This document shows positions 62,628 through 64,000 of a stretch of 64,000 bases of DNA, one piece after another. The translations under genes and the position numbers were made by a program. This DNA is from Alteromonas hispanica (GTDB lineage: Bacteria; Pseudomonadota; Gammaproteobacteria; Enterobacterales; Alteromonadaceae): contig NZ_JAAAWP010000001.1 in NCBI RefSeq assembly GCF_010500915.1, forward strand, positions 186,001-250,000. Reading direction: 5' to 3'. Every line of letters starts with the position of its first letter. Position 1 is the first letter of the stretch. Under the pieces are notes generated by a model. That model did no database searches and was not told the origin of the DNA. It saw only the letters and a program-made list of their open reading frames with translations.

Positions 62628-64000
62628 TTACTGCCTCGACATTTGGAATGAGGCTGCTTTTAACAGTTCAGGCTGCGTAATCATCTCGTCTAACACCCAT
62701 ACTTGAACGCCATTAGGCTCAACAGTTGTCGATAAAGACTCACCTTTTTCTACGCGTTTACGCTCACCGCTTATTTGCTCATGCCAATCGCCTTCTTGCA
62801 TAAACTTTTTAACATTGAACACGCTGGGTCTATTGCCTTTGTTAAGCAAAACGAGTGCAGTTTGTTGAACCTCATCGGTGTTAAGAACTCGATAGAATGA
62901 TGCTTGGTGACCAGAAAGCGAAACGTTCACTTGCAAACCTCGCTGCAATGCAGGGGTTTGCTTACGCACATTAGCAATAGTGGTTAATGCTTGTTTGATT
63001 GGGTGCGCCTTTGCTGCTTCTATTCGCTTCTGGCCGAAATAGTTTCGATTACCGGCATGTTCTGCAGTGCCTCTCATAAACCCTATCTCAGATCCCATGT
63101 AAACCACAGGAATACCTCGCACGGTAAATAGCCAATTGTGGGCATTGATGAACCCTTCATCAGTGGCATTCATACGAGCCATATCGTGATTATCATAAAA
63201 CGTAGTTAAGTCATAAACATTTTTGTAAGGGCCATGGGTGAGATGTAATACCTCTTCCATTTCTGAAAAATCACTGTCGAGTGGGTTTTCAAACACCGAT
63301 AGCATGGCTTTTTGCATCGGGAAATCGAGAACGCTGATAGCACCATTTTTGTCCAGAGTATGCTGGGCAATATTACTCGCGGAGTAATCAAAACTCTCCC
63401 CAAACATAAAAAAGTCTGGGCGCTCGCTGCGGATCCTATCTGATGCTTCACGCCAAAATGCATGCGGTACGTGTCTTATTGTATCTATGCGAAACGCATC
63501 TGCGCCTTGGGAAATCCAGTAAAGGTAACTATTTATTAAATAGTCTCTTACCGCTGGGTTTTCATCATCTAAATTAGATAATTTAACCAAGTCTGGGTAG
63601 TCATGGAAAAAACTGTGCAAAGGGTTGTTTTCTGGGTCAAGCTGCTCTGGATTAAGGTTTTGATGATCGGCCACAAGCCTTCCGTCTTTGTCATAAAGTT
63701 CACCATAACCCGGCAAATCCTCGTCCATGGTAAAACTTGGCGAGCCATGATTTGCAACGATATCGAACACTGACTTCAAACCCAGCTTACGCATTTGAGA
63801 TGTATACTCTTTTACGCTCAGGTCATCGCTTACCAAGTGTTCGTCTGGTTTATAGAAGTTGGACGCCCAATAACCGTGATAACCGGTTTTTCCTCCGTCT
63901 TTAAACGCACCGCCGTAAGTTATTTGCTCATCACCATTAAATGCATAATCCGGATTATCGTGAACAGGTGTCATCCAAACCGCAGTGAAGCCCATATTGG
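62628..64000 (-). CDS. GH13 alpha-amylase-family enzyme (N-terminus cut by window edge)
   Basis: A glycoside hydrolase family 13 enzyme. The catalytic Asp is in ADAFRIDTIRHVP, the acid/base Glu is in FMFGESFDYSA and the third Asp is in TFYDNHDMARM. The frame continues past the window edge through the codon before the ATG at 63995 without a stop, and GFTAVWMTPVHDNPDYAFNG is a mid-domain-A stretch. So the true start lies outside. The end has a short C-terminal beta domain. It may act on maltodextrins or starch, secreted or cytoplasmic; the missing N-terminus prevents telling. It is convergent with the LacI gene, whose likely target it is. Confidence 0.9.
   Translation of the reverse strand, partial: NMGFTAVWMTPVHDNPDYAFNGDEQITYGGAFKDGGKTGYHGYWASNFYKPDEHLVSDDLSVKEYTSQMRKLGLKSVFDIVANHGSPSFTMDEDLPGYGELYDKDGRLVADHQNLNPEQLDPENNPLHSFFHDYPDLVKLSNLDDENPAVRDYLINSYLYWISQGADAFRIDTIRHVPHAFWREASDRIRSERPDFFMFGESFDYSASNIAQHTLDKNGAISVLDFPMQKAMLSVFENPLDSDFSEMEEVLHLTHGPYKNVYDLTTFYDNHDMARMNATDEGFINAHNWLFTVRGIPVVYMGSEIGFMRGTAEHAGNRNYFGQKRIEAAKAHPIKQALTTIANVRKQTPALQRGLQVNVSLSGHQASFYRVLNTDEVQQTALVLLNKGNRPSVFNVKKFMQEGDWHEQISGERKRVEKGESLSTTVEPNGVQVWVLDEMITQPELLKAASFQMSRQ

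Overview
The window reads as core chromosome of a marine gammaproteobacterium of the Alteromonadales, most likely Alteromonas or a close relative. That is inferred from E. coli-like housekeeping proteins (GlnS, LdhA, CmoM, YejK/L/M, SohB, YciK) mixed with marine degradative genes: a large GlyGly-CTERM subtilase, a VolA-type surface lipase, a secreted acylase lipoprotein and a GH13 amylase with its LacI regulator. GC content is moderate and even. I found no insertion sequence, integrase, phage gene, CRISPR array, tRNA or rRNA. Both edges cut genes: a protein kinase at the left and an alpha-amylase at the right.

Layout. 1-6.5 kb (minus): partial Ser/Thr kinase, rlmJ, then the branched-chain 2-oxoacid dehydrogenase operon bkdA1-bkdA2-bkdB. 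7-10.5 kb (plus): secreted subtilase. 10.5-17.5 kb: rmuC, class I fumarase, pabB-nudL, sdaA. 17.6-22.8 kb: cysB, a soluble histidine kinase with a membrane-anchored neighbour, and a LysR gene divergent from scoAB. 22.9-30.3 kb: DEAD-box helicase, EF-hand protein, trhO, a hypothetical gene, a response regulator with a TPR-like tail, a DUF6279 lipoprotein and pfkA. 30.4-37.7 kb: LytS/LytTR two-component pair, DUF962 membrane protein, PilZ protein, M61 and M23 peptidases, PTPS/QueD-like protein. 37.8-42.5 kb: yejK divergent from yejL-yejM, then gmhB and rlmA. 42.6-47.7 kb: 3-hydroxyisobutyryl-CoA hydrolase and acyl-CoA dehydrogenase, a second response regulator with TPR-like tail, and a 3-hydroxyisobutyrate-dehydrogenase-family enzyme. 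47.8-52.8 kb: glutathione peroxidase, ldhA, cmoM, Nif3, a PsrA-like TetR regulator, sohB. 52.9-64 kb: acylase, volA, yciK, glnS, LacI regulator, amylase.

Functional threads. Valine breakdown recurs: the Bkd complex makes isobutyryl-CoA, and the dehydrogenase/hydrolase pair and perhaps the 3-hydroxyisobutyrate-type dehydrogenase carry it on. The dehydrogenase promoter has a textbook MerR-type layout, with a 19-bp spacer filled by a dyad resembling the LiuR box. Lipid use is the second thread: VolA, the acylase, scoAB and the PsrA-like regulator. TrhO and CmoM act at the first and last steps of tRNA U34 cmo5U/mcmo5U formation. Signalling is unusually well represented for 64 kb.

I did not find a clearly new multi-gene system. 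The best leads are the two paralogous receiver-TPR proteins with the orphan kinase, the LiuR-like promoter, a strong G-quadruplex motif, a minisatellite that sets the stop codon of a LysR gene, and a compact YejM lacking part of its sulfatase-like domain.
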